Source: Strigamia acuminata (Eukaryota > Arthropoda > Chilopoda > Geophilomorpha > Linotaeniidae). Taken from it: a stretch of 64,000 nt of DNA. The notes under the pieces were generated by a model. It was given only the letters and a program-made list of their open reading frames with translations. It made no database searches and was not told where the DNA came from. Below, one piece after another: positions 44,625 through 57,307 of the stretch. The position numbers and the translations under genes are program-made. Positions within the stretch are counted from its first letter, which is position 1. Each line of letters begins with the position of its first letter. The stretch covers positions 8,494,001 to 8,558,000 of the forward strand of contig OX442322.1 in assembly GCA_949358305.1 (NCBI GenBank), given 5' to 3'.

Positions 44625-47600
44625 ATGGCGGAACCTACAATGAGAGATCTTCTAACTGAGGATCAAATCGAAGTGCAACAACAACGTTGGGAGTCGCAAG
44701 TTACTGCAATGAATCATTTGTTGTCTATATCGGAGAAGACAGCAGATCCAGGTGAACTGGAAGCGCTGGTGCAAACTGCGACCCCGAAAGAAACGAGAAT
44801 AGTCGGTGCTCTGAATGATCTACAGGAATATTCGGACCACGGCTATTATCTAGAATGCATTGACAAGCTTGAGACTATGCAAGCAAGAGTGGATCTTCTT
44901 CGCACGAGATACGAAATTTCAAAGCGATCACTTCCAACTTTGGGAGGAAGATTAAATACGTCGACAAGCTCAAACCAGAATACAACCTTGAACGCGACAG
45001 CAACGTTTAGAAAAAATTCGAAGCTGCCCAAACTGGATTCCGTAAAATTTGACGGAGATATTTTGAAGTATAGAACATTCAAAAGCAACTTCGAGACCTC
45101 CGTACACAAGGATCCAGACCTGAGTAACATTGAAAAACTCCAGTATTTACAAACTATGTGTACTGGAGAAGCGGCAATTCTCATCTCAACTTTTCCCCTG
45201 ATTGAGGAATCCTACGACCTTGCAAGAGAAGAACTCGAAAGACATTTTGGTGATGAGGATGCCCAACAAACTGCGTTAATAAAATCAATTCGAGAATTAA
45301 AAGCTGTTTCAAGTGTATATCCAACTAAAGCGATAAAAACAAATTTGACAAAGATTTCTGCGACTATTAGACTTCTCGAGCAACTAAAAATTCCTATTCA
45401 GACTTCCGGAGCTTTCTTATTGCCCGACATAATTAGCAAGTTTCCAACTTCAATGGCATTAAGATTTTACCAAGTTCACGGAATTCAAAATAAGAACATT
45501 GTTACGTTGCTCAATTTCTTTGTGAATGAAGTTGCGATGGCCGAACGAACTGAAAACGTCTCGGAAAAATCGAAAAAAGACAAGAATGAAAAATCGGACG
45601 TAGAGAAAACGAAAGTGAAAGGTTCAATGACCATGTGCGCAACTACTCAAGACGCCAAGCAGTCTACTAGTGCAAAAACGAAGAGTGAACCGAAATCTGA
45701 AAGCAAGAATACGCCTTTCAAGACAAACAAGTGCATTTTTTGTGAAGATGAACATTTAAACGGCGCTTGTAAAAAGGATTTCGAAATTAACGCGAAAATC
45801 GAAATAGTTAAGAAAAACCGACTGTGTTTTAATTGTTTCAGAACTGGGCATAGAGTGGGAGACTGCAAGGTCAAATTTTCTTGTAAACATTGTGGTGGGC
45901 AACACCATTCCACAATATGCAAAAAATCCGAGGTGAAGAATTCAACGAGCGCTGCGGAGAAGCCGAAGGAGCCACAAGTAACAACACATGTTTCATGCGC
46001 AATCTCGACGACTCTACAACTAATGATCTTCACCGCGGACCTCAAAACAAAATCAGGAAAAACTCACAGCATTCGAGGGATGATTGATCCGGGAAGCCAT
46101 CGATCGTTCATCACAAAAGAATTTGTTGAAAGACTGAAACTTAAAAAGTGCGGCAGTGTTTCTGCCACCACACAACGTTTTAATGATTCGTCTCCAGCAG
46201 CTACGGACTACGATGTGTTCAATGTCACACTGCAGAGTAAAAATGACACTCAAGATTTGAAACTTTCCATGCTTTCTGTGGAAGATTTGCCACGAGTGCA
46301 AGGCATTCTGAACTCATCAATGATTGACAAAGTGAAGAAACTAAATCTCGAACTTGCTGAAGACCTACCAGCTAAGACTGCTCAAATTGATGTGCTTTTA
46401 GGAGTCGACGTGTGGTGGAAGGTCGTTAAGGATGGCAAGAAAAAGGTAAACGCCGACCTTGGACTCATTAACACAATTTTTGGATGGGTCTTGGCTGGAG
46501 CGGCTGGAAACACCAATTTGTTTGAGGATGAGGAAGGAATGACAACATGTTGCAACACATGCGACTTAGACATCCAAGAAAAATTGGACAAACTGTGGAA
46601 CTTGGAAGCAATCGGAATAAATGCAGGAGAAAAAGAATCCGACTTTATTCGCGATCGATTCGAATCAACTACAAAGCGTCTAGACGATGGACGTTATGAA
46701 GTCATGCTGCCATTCAATGGACAGGAAGTCGACTTGGAGTCTAATTGGGAATTGGCCATGAATCAACTGGCCAACACGCTCAAAAGAATAGATGCCAACG
46801 AAGACTACAAAAAACGTTACGACGAGTCCATGTGGCAATATATTCACGAAAATCACGCGGAGGAAGTCCCAAAAGAAGAGCGTTTTTTGAAGAAAGGAAC
46901 CTACAATATACCTCACCACCCTGTAATCAAGGAGGATCGAGACACGACGAAATTTCGAGTAGTGTTCAACGCGTCTTCATCCAAGAAGGGGAAACTTTCC
47001 CTCAATGACTGTTTATTTCCGGGACCTTCCCTTAATCCAGACTTAATACTCGTTATTGTGAGATTCCGTCTCTATTGTATTCCAATAATAGCAGACATTA
47101 AGCAAGCGTTTCTCCAAGTTATGATCAACCCTACTCAAACAAACTTTCTACGTTTTTTGTGGGTCGCTCGTGACTATTTCAAAGAGCCATACTCATGGCA
47201 AAATTTGTGGAATAATCTAATGGTTCTGCGAATGATTGTCGTGCCATTTGGCGTCATTTCTTCTCCATTCCTCTTGTGTGCGACGATTAGGAAACAAGCG
47301 AAACAATTTGAAGAAACTCATGCAAAAGAAGTCGACGCACTCGATGATGGAATCTTCATGGATGATTTGACGTCAGGAGGAGATTTTACAGCCGACACAA
47401 CATCACATTGCGAGAAACTGAAAATGATATTAGACGACGGAAAGCTTCCCCTCGTAAAGTGGGCGACCTCAAGCAAGGACGTCTTCAACAATTTGAAAAA
47501 AGAAGGTTTTCATATGCGAGGAGAGGAGTTTTTGGACTTAGGAATTATAAAAATGCTTGGAATATTGTGGAACACGGCAGAAGATGTCATGATGTTTAAC

Positions 47601-48042
47601 ATTCCGACCATTGAAAAAATTCCGAATACAAAGCGAGAAGTTGTTTCATTAATGGCTTCCATATTCGATCCAATGGGACTCATTGCTCCTGTTGTGCTTC
47701 AAATGAAACTGCTAGTTCAAGCAATCTGGATTAGGACAAAAAACTGGGATGAAAAGATTCTTGACTCAGAGAAAAAAGAAGTCGAAGAGTGGAGTCAAGA
47801 CATACAAAAATTAAAAGAATTGAAAGTACAACGTTGGCTGCAGACTTATTCCGGTCAAGACATCACTTTAGAAGTTTTCTGTGACGCAAGCACAAAGGCA
47901 TTTGGCTGTTCAATTTTTGTCGTCAATCTAGAGGGCAAAAGAACTTTATTGTTGAGTAAATGTCGTATTGCGCCGACGAAAAAAGTGACTCTTCCTCGAC
48001 TTGAATTAACTGCAGCAGTGGTTGGAGTGCGAATGACCAAGT
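44625..48042 (+). CDS. gag-pol: D2 gag-pol, first part (gag to RNase H)
   Basis: Close to D1 throughout, with scattered substitutions. One alters the third zinc knuckle region (CKHCGGQHH for CKHCGGRHH). The protease has MIDPGSHRS; reverse transcriptase has IADIKQAFLQ (about 47092) and FMDDL (about 47357); RNase H starts with VFCDAS (about 47878). Element G breaks it after VGVRMTK with duplication AAGT. The two D2 parts together have 5241 coding bases, as in D1. The dozen residues after the break are G LTR sequence. Confidence 0.95.
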
Positions 48043-48815
48043 TGTTTCTAGCAGTGCTTGAAGACCGTGTTGCACTCTAGAAGACATTTGAAAATGGTTA
48101 AAATAAATAACCCTATTTACCAGAACTTGTGAAGAATCCCAAAGAAGAAAGTCCATTACAGGAAAAAACCTTGATGTGAAACCTGTAAAGTGAGCTGTGA
48201 ACATGTTGGGACAATTCAATACTATTGTGCTCAAGTTAGCACACAAAAACGAATTTATTGTAAGGTTAAAATCTATCAAAACATTACACATAAGAGAGGA
48301 GAAAATCAACGTTACTTAGGACTAGAAAAAACATATATCAAGTCAGAGTAGTTGCTGCGCAACCTACAACAATTAGAGCAGCGGCTCTTAGCAACGAGTG
48401 GCAACAATCACTCGCAAGAGGCGAATTGTCCCTCTAGTGACAAAATGATAAAGCGTATACAAGAAAATACACAGTTTCGAGTATAAAATCATTACAAAAG
48501 GCACAAAAACGTAATAAATTAAGACAAAGTGTTTCAAATAAACGAACTAACTTAGGAACTAACAGCAGCAACTCTTTGGACGAATCCAAGCAGTAAAACT
48601 CCAAAGAATCAAAGAAAAGATACAAGATTACCTTAAAAAAGACAGCTTAAATCAGGTAAAACATAACTCCCACGTCACAAACTACACGAAATTCATTTAA
48701 CCTTTAGCCAAAACTTAAGCTGCACTATTAACTAAACACAAACTTAAATTAATGATTAATCAAAGCAAATCCGCTATTGCGATAGCAAAAATCCATGTTG
48801 CGCGTGCTCGCAACA
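48043..48815 (-). repeat. Element G 3' LTR (minus strand)
   Basis: 773 bases, on the minus strand TGTTGCGAGCACGCGCAACA to GCTAGAAACA. Target duplication AAGT at 48039-48042 and 53910-53913. Confidence 0.95.
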
Positions 48816-51800
48816 GCGTTGCCGGCCAAAGAAGAAGGAAAGGCAAGGTAGAAAACCGTTGAAGGAATTCCCCATCAAAACCAAGAGAACGGGAAGAAAA
48901 AGTATCGAAGCCAAGCTCGACCTTGTAAAAGTCGCGAAGGCAAAACCATAGACACGAAGGCAAAAAGCTGTAACCTAAACATCCGAGACCTCTAGGAGCG
49001 TCCCAGGGTCAAGGGCATCGAAGTCGGATCGCGGCCCAAAAACACCGGAGAGACGAAAGAAAAGAGAAGGGCCGTGCCACGATGACCTAGTCCAGACACC
49101 GAGGGGCTACGACGTCGCCAATAGACACGTGGCACACACACAAAATACTTTTAGAAAATCTGACTGAACGGGTTTTCTAACCGGAACAACGTGAGAACAT
49201 TGCGGGAGCTTCTCAGAAAGCTCAGTCTGTCAACCCGTAGACAGACGATTAAACTAATGAAAGCTAAAAACAGGAAAACGAGAATCCTCGTCAAAGAGGA
49301 AGGAAAACTGTCACAAAAGCTCTTGAACGAGCATGGTCTCGCAAAGAACAAGACATGCATGAAGACTAGAAAGAAAACTTGGAACGCAAAAAGAGAACGG
49401 ACTTGAGACACGGCAGGCTTCACCGCCTCGTTGTCCTCGAGCCAGCGCTCAAGTGACAGCGTACCACGGAAACCTGCATCCGCACTAAAACACGAGCTGC
49501 GAACTTAAACTTATTAAACTATTAAAGACGACCCTTTTCTAGAAAACAAGAAAAATGCAAACTAAGGGAATGAATGCGTTGACCCAGACCTATCGTCTGA
49601 CCAACCACCCAGCATTCGTACGAAGAACTAGAAAATGCCGTCAAGACCTAGGCACCACTCTTTCGCAAAGAGTGACTAACTAACCACTTACCCAAAGCCA
49701 TGACCACCTAGCTAACATGATCACGCCAGAAGAAGGAAAAAGAGAACGAGAAAGCATGAAGCTCAGGCAATGCGAACCATTCACCGCAACTGCCACGCAA
49801 AGGCGTTGACCGCACCCTGACTTGACATGAACCCACGAAACCGCTAAGAGCGAAGAATAACGAAAAAAGGAAAAGACTTAGTCAGATGACTGTGCAAGCC
49901 AACTGCGACCTCTTGTCCACAGCGACAAGGAAACACGCGCACGCTGACCCATCGACCAAAACTTTAACTAACTAATAAAAGAAAAACGGTTCAATTATCT
50001 AAAAAAAAACGAACACGTTCCGTGCAAATAAATACCGGCAAAAACGTCAATATTATCACTAAAGCTATTGGCCAAGTATGGCCTCACAAGGGAAACTAAA
50101 AAACTGGAACTGTGAAAACCAGCAAGAATTCCAAAACACTAAACTTTCTGCTTTTTTTTCGAAGAGAGAATAAGTCCGTACCCAAATAATCAATCCATTT
50201 CCTCCCCACAAGAAAAGAAAGGAAAGGGACCTGCTTCTTTTTGAAGATCAACAGGTGTCAAACGATACTGAAAAACGTTGGAAGCAGTGCAACTGCAACC
50301 AAATGAAGCGAAGCTACACTTCCTGCACGAAAACTAATCACGTCGTTGAAAAGAAATTAAAACCGGTGGCTTTCTTTCAACCGAGCTGCGCTTTACGAAT
50401 GCGCCTTGAACAAGGAGGTACCCGATGGACTGCACGTCCGCACTCGGGCCACCGTGTAGCCTGTTGTGAGCAGACTACCACGAAGACTGAAACTTCTTTA
50501 ACCGAGAGGGAAATAGAAACTAGATCTAGTTAAAACCCCATGCTCCAATAAGGAGGCTACTGTATGAACGCTTGGCCCACCCCGAGTCGGAACCAATATG
50601 ATTGAACCGAGAAACGAGAGAAGAGGGGGGGTTGCTTGACGTCCCTGATTGCGAGGGGCGTCACACATAGACATGAGCAGAAGGACTTGCCAGTTGCCAA
50701 CCGCATTACTGGAACCGGTAAGCAACTGCAAGTCGACAATTGACTCGCTCACATACCCATTGACCACATCGTCGATCAGCAAGCCGACTTCCGGAAATCG
50801 CCACTCTACTGAAAGCACGTGTTGTCCAATGACTAAAACGTGTTGCCGAGTGCCGGCGCCAAGAAGGCCGCACACACACGTCCTTCGACCCATCCTAGAG
50901 TGGGCTCCCTGCCTAGTGCATGTCTGCCTCACTGCAGAGCTAGGGATGAAAGACTAACAACAACTACTCAGTCGCGGGAAGCAAACGTAGAAATAGGGGC
51001 CGCCAAAAGGCGCAGGGACTTTGTCTCGGACACGACATCTAACAGAGTATGGCAGTGCAAACCTGCCCTCTGTAACACATCGAATGGCAGTCCTTGCTGT
51101 GCACAGCAAAAACGACCATCCAAAACAAGTACCTATACCCTAACGCCACGCTAGCTAGCCGCAACCCAAAAATAGCAAGCAAGCTATTTCCTAAACGAAT
51201 AAGCTAAAATGTCCAAATTCTAAGGTTGCCCCAAAGAACTAGAATAACTAAACTCCCTTTTTTAAACGATAAAAGGCGAGACTAATCACTAATGAAGACT
51301 CATGAAACGCTACGGACGTTTCCACGAAGAGAAAGCGAAAATGCAGAACGTACATCACCAGCGGTAGACACTGGGTGCAGCGGACAACAACAGAAACTGG
51401 ACTTGCCCAGTGGGCGGTGCGGATCGGCTGCTCTAAACTTCCAGCACCGACAGAAGTCACACGCCTATCTAAATCCAAACCCACTTGCAAACAAGTCGTA
51501 TAACAATCTAACCGAACAGAAATTGACGGACAGATAAGAACCGACTGACCTCACGGGCCAGCGCTCGCTCAGCTAGACATGAGCAGCAAAAGAACGAATC
51601 TCGTTCTAAAAACAAGAAACGTTCTACAAACACTCGAATACAAACGGGTGTGCCCTCTCCCAAAGCGGAGAGATGATCGACACCAGAGCTCACGAGGAAA
51701 CTCGTGCGGCACACGAAAAACATTGGACACAAAACGTAAAGACTAGAGGTCGTCCACATTCCAAACACAAGAGCAGGCTCACATGACGAGAAGAAGCCAG

Positions 51801-52564
51801 ATCACTCAAGGACCCCCCTGACCGCCGCTCTGATAGGCGGGAAGGACGAGGAGAAGGAACTGGTTGGCTCACAATAGCTAGTAATTTAACTTTAGCGTAG
51901 GGCAGAAAGCTAAAAGCGGGAGTTAATCGACCCCGAGCTGACGACTAACTGGCCAACACCACTAAAAATTTGCAAATGTGACGACGCTCCTGTCATTAAG
52001 CCTAAAAATTTCTTAAAAAGACTACACGAAAAAGGGAAAAACCCCGGGAGATCAAAGAACTCAAGTCCAAAGAGCTAATAACGTGGTAAATTGGCAAACT
52101 CGATTAAAAAGGGAAACTTGGAAACAAGTAGCTTTGCTTCTCACATATTAAACCAAAAATTCTTACCAAAAACGTGAGTGAACAAAGAATAAAGCTATTA
52201 ACCAGCACAGGCATAAATGCGATCAGAAAATTGGACTCCCTTATTAAATCCAGACACAGAAAGCCAATAAATACGTACAAATCATTCTTTGGCACTTAAA
52301 CAATGAACTGAGGACAATAGCAACCTAACCGTAAGCGAGGAGGGCAAAAACAGAAGTTTAGGGTTTAAGGGGACTCCAAACAAGGCGCAAATAGGCGTGG
52401 AAACTAGCTACACTTGCACAACGACGTATGCAGAAGCATGAAACAGAACTAACGCCCCAAAACTCCCAAAACAACCACAATTTCCCCCAAAAACCTTAAA
52501 ATTAACATTTGATGAAAACGAGAAAATATAATCGACAAAAAAACGAAATCTTCATTGCCGACTC

Positions 52565-52581
52565 TAGTACATTGCGTTGTG
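52565..52581 (-). promoter_or_regulatory. Leader motif complementary to tRNA-His anticodon and D-arm (G)
   Basis: The plus strand here reads TAGTACATTGCGTTGTG. This equals tRNA-His bases 20-36 of the human sequence (from memory) except at 26 and 27, and base 27 is T as required by the tRNA copy at 13335. The element RNA therefore carries a 17-base complement, the longest in the window, about 530-550 bases after the primer site. Confidence 0.72.
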
Positions 52582-53107
52582 TATAACTGGCGGCCGACTG
52601 ACGCTTGAAGAGTGACTCTTCCAAACTCGGTGACCATTCTGTGTGCGCTGACGGCACGAATCTTTTGGCGGGACTGTCCGGTACAACTGAGAGAACTCGC
52701 TCTGCTGCTGAAGAAACAACTCGACTGGAATCTTGACCGCGTCGCTTGTGAGACGACGCACGTCTGTGTGGACACAGCCTCGTACTGTCCAACGAACTGG
52801 GCACACGAAATCCTGGAAAATCTTGCCGAAACTCTCTCCATCGACGATCCCGAAGTGGTCGCTGCATTCCGCCATACGACGCACTCGTACTGGGCGAATC
52901 TGAGACGAATTTCGCCATCCCGAGCAGCAATTCTCGATTTGACCGACAGCCACACGCATTGCGCTTGTAAATGCGCTGGCTTCACACGATGCGTCTGTCG
53001 TCACTAAGCGCTGGCAGCCTCCACTGCAATTACCGATCTTGTTTCCGAAAATGGCGGCGATGTCACCCATTTTCGAACTCACGGCAACCTGACGACACTT
53101 GGCTAGC

Positions 53108-53132
53108 ATCCTGGTCAAGCAAAACGGCACCA
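53108..53132 (-). promoter_or_regulatory. Split primer-binding site (G)
   Basis: The two halves of the tRNA-His site, ATCCTGGTCA and CGGCACCA on the plus strand, are separated by seven extra bases AGCAAAA. The remaining perfect run next to the LTR is only eight bases. Confidence 0.75.
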
Positions 53133-53136
53133 ACTT

Positions 53137-53909
53137 TGTTTCTAGCAGTGCTTGAAGACCGTGTTGCACTCTAGAAGACATTTGAAAACGGTTAAAATAA
53201 ATAACCCTATTTACCAGAACTTGTGAAGAATCCCAAAGAAGAAAGTCCATTACAGGAAAAAACCTTGATGTGAAACCTGTAAAGTGAGCTGTGAACATGT
53301 TGGGACAATTCAATACTATTGTGCTCAAGTTAGCACACAAAAACGAATTTATTGTAAGGTTAAAATCTATCAAAACATTACACATAAGAGAGGAGAAAAT
53401 CAACGTTACTTAGGACTAGAAAAAACATATATCAAGTCAGAGTAGTTGCTGCGCAACCTACAACAATTAGAGCAGCGGCTCTTAGCAACGAGTGGCAACA
53501 ATCACTCGCAAGAGGCGAATTGTCCCTCTAGTGACAAAATGATAAAGCGTATACAAGAAAATACACAGTTTCGAGTATAAAATCATTACAAAAGGCACAA
53601 AAACGTAATAAATTAAGACAAAGTGTTTCAAATAAACGAACTAACTTAGGAACTAACAGCAGCAACTCTTTGGACGAATCCAAGCAGTAAAACTCCAAAG
53701 AATCAAAGAAAAGATACAAGATTACCTTAAAAAAGACAGCTTAAATCAGGTAAAACATAACTCCCACGTCACAAACTACACGAAATTCATTTAACCTTTA
53801 GCCAAAACTTAAGCTGCACTATTAACTAAACACAAACTTAAATTAATGATTAATCAAAGCAAATCCGCTATTGCGATAGCAAAAATCCATGTTGCGCGTG
53901 CTCGCAACA
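53137..53909 (-). repeat. Element G 5' LTR (minus strand)
   Basis: 773 bases, almost identical to 48043-48815 (I noticed one difference near the start), so insertion is very recent. AAGT follows, then D2 pol. Confidence 0.95.
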
Positions 53910-55736
53910 AAGTACCTGTTAGAAAACTTTCTTCCCGGTTACCCGGTCACTGAGGTGAAATACTACTCGGACTCCACCATAACTCTAGCCTGGATAAATT
54001 CGGACAAGAACGTATGGAAGCCATACGTCTCAAACCGTGTTCAAGAAATTATTTCTTCAACTAAGCCCGAACAATGGTCTCATGTACCAACAGAATTTAA
54101 CCCAGCAGATTTATTAACTCGACCACATAACTCAAAAACATTGATGCAAAATAAACTTTGGTGGTTTGGAGTTGATGTCTCGAAACTGGAAAAAAGAGAA
54201 ATTATACAAGAGGATCTTCCAGAAGAAGAACGAAAAATCGTTGTGATGACAATTCAAGTGACAGAAAGCTTTATTGGTCGATTCTTCAAACGATTCCGAA
54301 ATTACAACCGACTTTTGAGAGTTTTCTCATACATTTTGCGATGGAAAAACAAACTTTTGCGCGGTGAGCCTCTCTCGCCACTCGAGTTAGAGGACAACCA
54401 ATTGAAGATCCTGCAGTTTTCCCAGAAGCTACATTTTTCTGAGGAGATTGATGATGTGAAAAACAAAAGAGAACTGTCTAAACATTCCACCCTACGCAAT
54501 TTCGAGCTCTTCATTGACGAGGACGGATTACTTCGACTTCGTAGCCGCTTGAAAAAATCTTTATTGACATTTGATGAGGTTTATCCAATTATCTTGCATT
54601 ATGATAGTTGGATAACAAGACTGTTAATTAAAAAAGTGCATTTGGAGTTGCTTCATGGTGACATAAGCGAAACCTTGTATCACCTACGCGAACGATTTTG
54701 GATTATTAGAGGAAGAAGAACAATTCAGACAGTTATAAGAGAATGTGAAATTTGCAGACGAGGAAAACTTGCACGCAACAACCCTTCAACGGGTGACCTT
54801 CCTGCTGAACGTGTGACGCCAGCGGCGCCATTCCAAAACACAGGAGTGGACCACTTGGGTCCCATTTATGTCGGCAGCAACAAGAAGGAAAAGAAAAAAG
54901 TTTACATCTTGCTTTTCACGTGTATGGTGACCCGTTCCATACATTTAGAAGTTTCAGAGGACCTTTCTGTGCCAAAGTTTTTGCTTGCAATGAGAAGATT
55001 TGGGGCACGCCACGGATACCCCGGGAAGATTTTCTCTGACAACAGTAAGACGTTTGAGCGCGGAAGCCTCGAATTACAATCATGGGGGAAACTCATCGGT
55101 CATAATGACGTGAAAACATTCCTATCTGAAAAAAGGGTGCTCTGGACATTCATCCCACCGCTTTCTCCATGGATGGGCGGAGCGTGGGAGCGTCTAGTCC
55201 GCTCTGTCAAAGATAAACTTCGAAAGACATTGTTGCGCAGCACCGTAGACTTAGAAACTCTCCAAACTTTGGCTCTGGAAATTAGTTCAGTGCTAAATTC
55301 ACGACCCTTAAGTTATGTCCCCGACAGTGTTGATGGTGGTAGAATTTTGGCACCTGAAAACTTTCTAACCGGAGGTATGCCTAAATACGTAATAAACAAA
55401 CAATTGAGTGCAATTAAAAAATCCGATTTGAGAAAACTGGACATTAAACGACGCCAATTCATTTGGGAGTTCTGGAAAATTTGGAAAAAGAGTTACCTCA
55501 TGCAATTGAGGAATTTTTATGAATCCAAAGGTGATAAGTTCTTCAAAAACCCTAAAGTAGACCAAATAGTGCTTCTAGAAAAAATGGGTACAAACCCATA
55601 TTTTTGGCCACTTGCCAGGATAAAAGAAATTTTTCCCGGTGAGGATGGTCAAATCCGTGTGATAAAAGTTGTGCTACCCGATGGACGTGAGTTAAAAAGG
55701 TCAGTCAAGCATGTGAGAGCCCTAGAACTTGAGTGA
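53910..55736 (+). CDS. gag-pol: D2 gag-pol, second part (RNase H to integrase)
   Basis: Continues at KYLLENFLPGYPV. The RNase H remainder, integrase zinc domain (ECEICRRGKLARN), catalytic Asp, Asp and Glu in VDHLGP, SDNSKTF and WERLVRS, and DUF5641 are all intact to ALELE and stop. D1 differs at a few residues (for example LALNN for LARNN). The ATG at 53889 lies in the G LTR. Confidence 0.93.
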   Translation, partial: KYLLENFLPGYPVTEVKYYSDSTITLAWINSDKNVWKPYVSNRVQEIISSTKPEQWSHVPTEFNPADLLTRPHNSKTLMQNKLWWFGVDVSKLEKREIIQEDLPEEERKIVVMTIQVTESFIGRFFKRFRNYNRLLRVFSYILRWKNKLLRGEPLSPLELEDNQLKILQFSQKLHFSEEIDDVKNKRELSKHSTLRNFELFIDEDGLLRLRSRLKKSLLTFDEVYPIILHYDSWITRLLIKKVHLELLHGDISETLYHLRERFWIIRGRRTIQTVIRECEICRRGKLARNNPSTGDLPAERVTPAAPFQNTGVDHLGPIYVGSNKKEKKKVYILLFTCMVTRSIHLEVSEDLSVPKFLLAMRRFGARHGYPGKIFSDNSKTFERGSLELQSWGKLIGHNDVKTFLSEKRVLWTFIPPLSPWMGGAWERLVRSVKDKLRKTLLRSTVDLETLQTLALEISSVLNSRPLSYVPDSVDGGRILAPENFLTGGMPKYVINKQLSAIKKSDLRKLDIKRRQFIWEFWKIWKKSYLMQLRNFYESKGDKFFKNPKVDQIVLLEKMGTNPYFWPLARIKEIFPGEDGQIRVIKVVLPDGRELKRSVKHVRALELE

Positions 55737-55796
55737 TTTTTCTTTTGTGAATTTTTTGTGTGGTTCTCCTTCTCTGTCCTTTCGCCGGCAATTCGT

Positions 55797-57307
55797 TGTT
55801 GCAAACAACGTGGAAATATTTTAGAAATTGCATTTATTACTGTGTTTTATGTCATAATAAATATTCATAGTGTAATTGAGTTTTTGCCTAATATTTTCAT
55901 CTATTGCTTTTCAGGTTTTTTCTTATTAAAACATTTTCTAGTGTTTTCAGTATTTTTAGTGTCTTTTGTGTTGATATTACATTTTAATTTACTGTTATTT
56001 CAAGTGTTTTCAAAGCTTTGTGTCATTTCTCATTGTTTTCTTATGCATTTTTATGATTTTCGGCAATTTTAGGTACATTCGTCGAAGTGCAGTTCAGTTA
56101 CGCTACACGCGTGACGTCATTTTTCCATTACTAGTCTTGTTTCGTTAGAACTTCTAACGTTTCGTTCTATACTTTCCGAGTTGTTAAGAATTCTATTCAC
56201 AATTGCTTTCTACTAATTATTGTCTGCTCTTTCGACTGGTGTGCTTTATTATTGCCCAAGTGTTTTCGTTTCGTCAGTGCGAACGTTCGTTGTCGGCCAC
56301 CGCATGGGCGCGGCCGATAATGTTCGGTTCGTGCGGCTTACGATCTATTTCAAAGTGTTGTGTTGAATAAATAGTGTGATTTTGTGCAGGAAATAACATT
56401 TCCTAATTTTATTTAACATTCCTTTGTGGTTTTTATAAACATTCTGTGTATCTAATTTCAAATGTACTGGTTTTACCGCCAATATGACGTTCGAGGCCGC
56501 CATGTTGGAATTTATCGGTAATTCGTTTTTATTTCAATTTGTTTACGATGTATATTGATTGAATTGATTTTACTATTTGTTTACGATGTTTTTTAACCTG
56601 AATTCTTATGTTATTTTGTGTTTTAAAGCCATTTTAAATTCAAATCTTACGGTTTCGTCATCATACTTGTTTGTGATTGGCTATCGCGATCGTCTGCTAC
56701 ACGATCATTGTTTTGTGCTTCGTTTTCATTGTTTTACTTATTGAATCGAATTGTTATGATTAGCTTTTTTATTCACTGCATTCTTGCGGTCATTTTGATA
56801 TATTACAAACTGTAATCCGTGCTAATTTCACAATTTGTCAACTTTGCCTGTATTTCGTTTTCCTCCGTTGCCATGACAACGGAGAATTTTGTGTCTGTAT
56901 TTCACCGCTAATCGGCTTGGCGCGTGCCATTTTCGGTATTGCGCATGTGCGGCTCCCTTGAGGGCCAATTACATTCGTGTATTTTATTCAGTTTTCATCT
57001 AACCGTTCATTAAAGAAGTTGTTGAATTTTAGCTCGTGTTTAACTTTATTTCCGCCATCTTTTCCAATGTGTCGGGAGTAGTTAATCTCTTTTCCCCGCT
57101 GGCTTATGGATAAACAAGCACTCGGATACCTTTCAACAGTGCTCTCGTTTGCTTTCTCCTCATGCAACAATGGATTCGGGAGTGATTATTGTGGTTTCCA
57201 GCACGGTTTATGTACGTACTTTGCTATACGATCATCAAATCTTAGTGGCGGGAATTTCAAACCGCAAATGCCCATTTCTTCTATATTCGTGTTGACCGAC
57301 CGCAACA
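55797..57307 (+). repeat. D2 3' LTR
   Basis: 1511 bases, differing from the D2 5' LTR at about six sites that I noticed. Second CAAT follows. U5 antisense site at 57224-57234. Confidence 0.95.

Larger units (their letters stand above)
48816..53136 (-). mobile_element. Element G internal region, non-coding
   Basis: 4321 bases without gag or pol. On the minus strand its 3' end reads CTTTGGCCGGCAACGC, as in J and B before their LTR. Frames of 100-180 codons near the primer end (about 52449-53136, minus) have no recognisable domain; the longest extends into the LTR. Like C, it is a LARD-type partner. I see nothing to name between 48900 and 52500. Confidence 0.85.

Noticed and set aside
49151-51872. 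Several frames of 60-144 codons in G
   Set aside because: They overlap on both strands, have no shared domain, and fit chance expectation in stop-poor sequence.
52564-53403. 279-codon minus-strand frame spanning G LTR and leader
   Set aside because: It starts in the LTR, crosses the split primer site, and shows no domain; frames of this size appear by chance in these GC-mixed leaders.
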